Assembly (NCBI GenBank): GCA_903909435.1
Contig: CAIVVT010000050.1
Span: 1 to 64,000, forward strand
Direction of reading: 5' to 3'
Length of the DNA: 64,000 nucleotides
Source: an uncultured Acidobacteriia bacterium
Lineage (GTDB): Bacteria; Acidobacteriota; Terriglobia; Bryobacterales; Bryobacteraceae
Every line of letters begins with the position of its first letter. Position 1 is the first letter of the stretch. Below, in pieces: positions 61,953-64,000 of this stretch. The notes beneath the pieces are model-generated. The model searched no databases and had not been told where the DNA came from. It worked only from the letters and a program-made list of their open reading frames with translations. The translations under genes were made by a program, and so were the position numbers.

Positions 61953-63743
61953 TCAGCGCGAGGCCGCAGCTTCGTAGAAACGCCAGGCTGGCTTGAAGTC
62001 GCGGGGCAACACAGACCCTGTCAGACTGGCGCGAACCATCTCGATGGGGATGGCGTTTTCCTGGAGAACCGCGTCGTGGAAGGCCCGATTCGACATTTTG
62101 CCCGACTCCACCAGGTCGCGGTGCAGCGCCCGGAGCTGCAGCCCGCCCAGCATGTAAGCGATCTGGTACAGCGGTCCGTAGCTGTCGTCTTCAAACGAGC
62201 GCCGGACTTCGCCTGCCGCGTTATCGCGCTCGTGCCCGACACGCTTCACCAGGAAGTCGATACACTCTTCGGGCGTCATTTTGCCGAGGTGGAAACTGAG
62301 CGAGAAGATGATGCGGGCGCAGCGGTGCATCCTCCAGAACAGCGCCCCGACGCGGTCCTCCGGCGTCGTCTGAAAGCCCTGGTCCCACAGCAGCAGCTCC
62401 CAATACAGAGCCCAGCCTTCGACCAGAAACGGCGTCTCGAAGGCCGACCGGTAGGGCCGGTAGCGTTCGGCCATGAATAGCTGTAACTCGTGCCCGGGGA
62501 TCAATTCATGCAGCACGGTGGCGTGCGAGAAGTGCGGGTTATTCCCGCGCATGCTCATCAGCTTCTGCTCGTGCGTCATCGTGTTGGTCGGATAGGAGAC
62601 GATGATCGTGTCGCCGCCCAGGAAGAACGGGTTGACCAACTGCCGCTCGGGCGTCATCATTTGCATCCGCCAGCTCTCGCGAGCCAGTTCGGGCACTGTG
62701 ATCAAATCGCGCTTTGTAACGAACTCCAACGCCTGCTGGGCGAGGTCGCGAATCAACGCAGGTTGTTTGCCAGGCTCGACGTAAGTCAACTTGACGGCTT
62801 CCAGCGCCTTCAGCCAGTCGTCGCCGTAACCGAGCTCGCGCGAAGCCTTCTTCATCTCGGCCTCGCACCAGGCATATTCCTTGTTGGCGAGTTCGACCAA
62901 CTCCTCCGGGGAATAGGGGATCATCTCGGCGGCCAGTTCGTTGAGGATCGCGTCCCGGCCGATGGGGTTGCCGACAATCGTGCTCGGGTCGTTGGCTTTC
63001 ACGCCGACGACCTTCTCCTTGAGGAACACCGCGTACTCTTGCAGCGCTTTATCTGCTTCCTTGTACGGAGCCTCCAACCACCACGTGAACAGCGGGTCGT
63101 AGCCGCTGCCGAATGTGAACCAGTCCTTGAGCGACGCCCGCAGCGCTTCGGCCTCTCCGGCAGCGCGGTAGGCGACGGTGCGGCGCAAATGGACGGGGCG
63201 ATCCTGAGCGTCCTGCTTGAGCTGCTCTTCGATTTCTTTGCGCAGCGACTCCAGTCGTCTACCGATGCTGGCGACCTGCGCCGCAGCGTTCGCTGGATCG
63301 ACGTGATCCATGCGCCGCCGGGAATCCACGAGTATTAGAATCAGCGGGCGAAATGGCAGCAGCGGCAGGGTCTCGGCAAGCTGCTTGCCGCGTAGGTCGA
63401 GCTGATGCTGGTCGCGCTTCAGACGGTTTCGGAAGAGCAGATAGTCGATCCTGCCGGGCTGGCTGAGCTGGTCGAAGTCGAGGCTATCCAGTCGCGCCTG
63501 CCACTCCGAGTAGAACTTGGCCATGCGCGCACGGCGATCGGGCGAGGATTGGGCGGCGCTTCTCCCGCCGCCGGACCAATACTCTGTGCCGAAATAGCGT
63601 CCCAGCGTGGAGTTGTCGGCGGCATAGCGCTCGATCAGGGGGCGCAGTTCGCTCCCGCCTGAATCGGGCAGGTCGGCGGGCGCCGCCGCTCTGGCCATCG
63701 CCACCATCGTCAAAAACAAAACCAGCTTGGAAATGCTCGTCAT
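61953..63743 (-). CDS. DUF885 family secreted protein (putative zinc metallopeptidase)
   Basis: 596 residues, typical for the family. A signal peptide (SISKLVLFLTMVAMARA) is followed by a largely helical domain. HELIPGHELQLFMAERYRPY (about 425-445) carries the HExxPGHxxQ motif of DUF885, and the downstream VEGWALYWELLLWDQ (about 460-475) gives the third ligand Glu. Similar proteins are metallopeptidases of the M32/M2-related gluzincin-like group. GAGGA lies about 10 bases before ATG 63743; the frame extends to 63785. Substrate unknown. Confidence 0.85.
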   Translation of the reverse strand: MTSISKLVLFLTMVAMARAAAPADLPDSGGSELRPLIERYAADNSTLGRYFGTEYWSGGGRSAAQSSPDRRARMAKFYSEWQARLDSLDFDQLSQPGRIDYLLFRNRLKRDQHQLDLRGKQLAETLPLLPFRPLILILVDSRRRMDHVDPANAAAQVASIGRRLESLRKEIEEQLKQDAQDRPVHLRRTVAYRAAGEAEALRASLKDWFTFGSGYDPLFTWWLEAPYKEADKALQEYAVFLKEKVVGVKANDPSTIVGNPIGRDAILNELAAEMIPYSPEELVELANKEYAWCEAEMKKASRELGYGDDWLKALEAVKLTYVEPGKQPALIRDLAQQALEFVTKRDLITVPELARESWRMQMMTPERQLVNPFFLGGDTIIVSYPTNTMTHEQKLMSMRGNNPHFSHATVLHELIPGHELQLFMAERYRPYRSAFETPFLVEGWALYWELLLWDQGFQTTPEDRVGALFWRMHRCARIIFSLSFHLGKMTPEECIDFLVKRVGHERDNAAGEVRRSFEDDSYGPLYQIAYMLGGLQLRALHRDLVESGKMSNRAFHDAVLQENAIPIEMVRASLTGSVLPRDFKPAWRFYEAAASR

Positions 63744-63884
63744 CGGGCGATAATCCTCGGGAAGTGGCGTGGAAACGTAACCCACGCTAACACACCGATC
63801 TCCTCCGAAGGGCGAGCCGCATCGGGGTGGGATTCCATGGAAATCCGTAGTGTTATTGTTTGATTAGAGATAACTCCTTCCGCA

Positions 63885-64000
63885 ATGGCAAATCCCTATC
63901 GCACGCGTTTTTCGAGCTCGCCTCTCATGGGGGGCATTACGCCCGCCGTGAGAACGTTGTTGATCGTCAACACGGTTATCTTCGTGTGCTGCATGCTCTC
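63885..64000 (+). CDS. Probable rhomboid-family membrane protease (5' end only)
   Basis: Only the first 38 codons are in the window. After MANPYRTRFSSSPLMG comes GITPAVRTLLIVNTVIFVC, the pattern of rhomboid N-termini (TPxVKxLLxxNxxVF) leading into the first membrane helix. The catalytic part is outside the window, so the assignment rests on this short stretch. Confidence 0.5.
   Translation, partial: MANPYRTRFSSSPLMGGITPAVRTLLIVNTVIFVCCML

Overview
The window reads as a piece of chromosome from an Acidobacteriota bacterium of the Solibacter/Bryobacter/Paludibaculum type (inference). The signs are lineage-typical families: a VWFA-related acidobacterial domain protein, a 1173-residue Oar-like TonB-dependent receptor, a PadR regulator overlapping a HAAS-type membrane protein, a CRTAC1 (FG-GAP/ASPIC) protein followed by a TPR protein, a YncE-phosphoesterase fusion, and a winged-helix/transmembrane one-component regulator. 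GC content is high, many genes overlap by ATGA, and menaquinone is made by the futalosine route. No tRNA, rRNA, CRISPR array, transposase or prophage gene was seen. The main repeats are palindromic REP-like elements and one short tandem array.

Layout. 1-1.2 kb: sirohaem pair (CobA, partial, and a Met8-like dehydrogenase). 1.4-5.8 kb: NlpE/META envelope protein, GT-C glycosyltransferase and amidase. 5.8-7.5 kb: REP palindrome, then padR and the HAAS membrane protein behind a promoter with a palindromic operator. 7.6-12.2 kb: POT peptide transporter, LolA-like protein, ankyrin protein, LarA-like protein. 12.3-14.1 kb: mqnA-mqnC. 14.3-20.9 kb: secreted proteins of unknown role, the 1029-residue phosphoesterase and a gene-poor 1.1 kb stretch. 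21.2-24.6 kb: SSS symporter, APC permease, small AT-hook protein. 24.6-29.4 kb: beta-lactamase/NamZ fusion, pterin dehydratase, SDR, MEMO1-family protein. 29.7-34.3 kb: GAF/ANTAR-like regulator, two PepSY-type membrane proteins, pRiA4b ORF-3 protein, ProC, DOPA dioxygenase. 34.3-45.3 kb: DUF58 protein overlapping a TonB receptor, winged-helix regulator divergent from a Tat-exported enolase-superfamily enzyme, the Oar-like receptor, and a second member of the 14.3 kb secreted family. 45.4-50 kb: TPR, CRTAC1, RNA helicase. 50.3-55 kb: a radical SAM enzyme resembling tetraether/membrane-spanning lipid synthases, queG and a TPR protein. 55-61 kb: minus-strand run of apiosidase-like hydrolase, VWA protein, MoaD-MoaE fusion, HD protein, cdsA and uppS. 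61.3-64 kb: small HExxH secreted protein, DUF885 protein and the start of a probable rhomboid protease.

Most genes are housekeeping, cofactor (sirohaem, menaquinone, molybdopterin, queuosine) or envelope/nutrient-uptake functions of a soil heterotroph. The observations most worth following are the 117-bp REP-pair element sitting exactly in frame inside queG (adding 39 residues), the lipid-synthase-like radical SAM protein (a candidate for the membrane-spanning lipids Acidobacteriota are known for), the pair of uncharacterised secreted paralogs, and the small HExxH protein.
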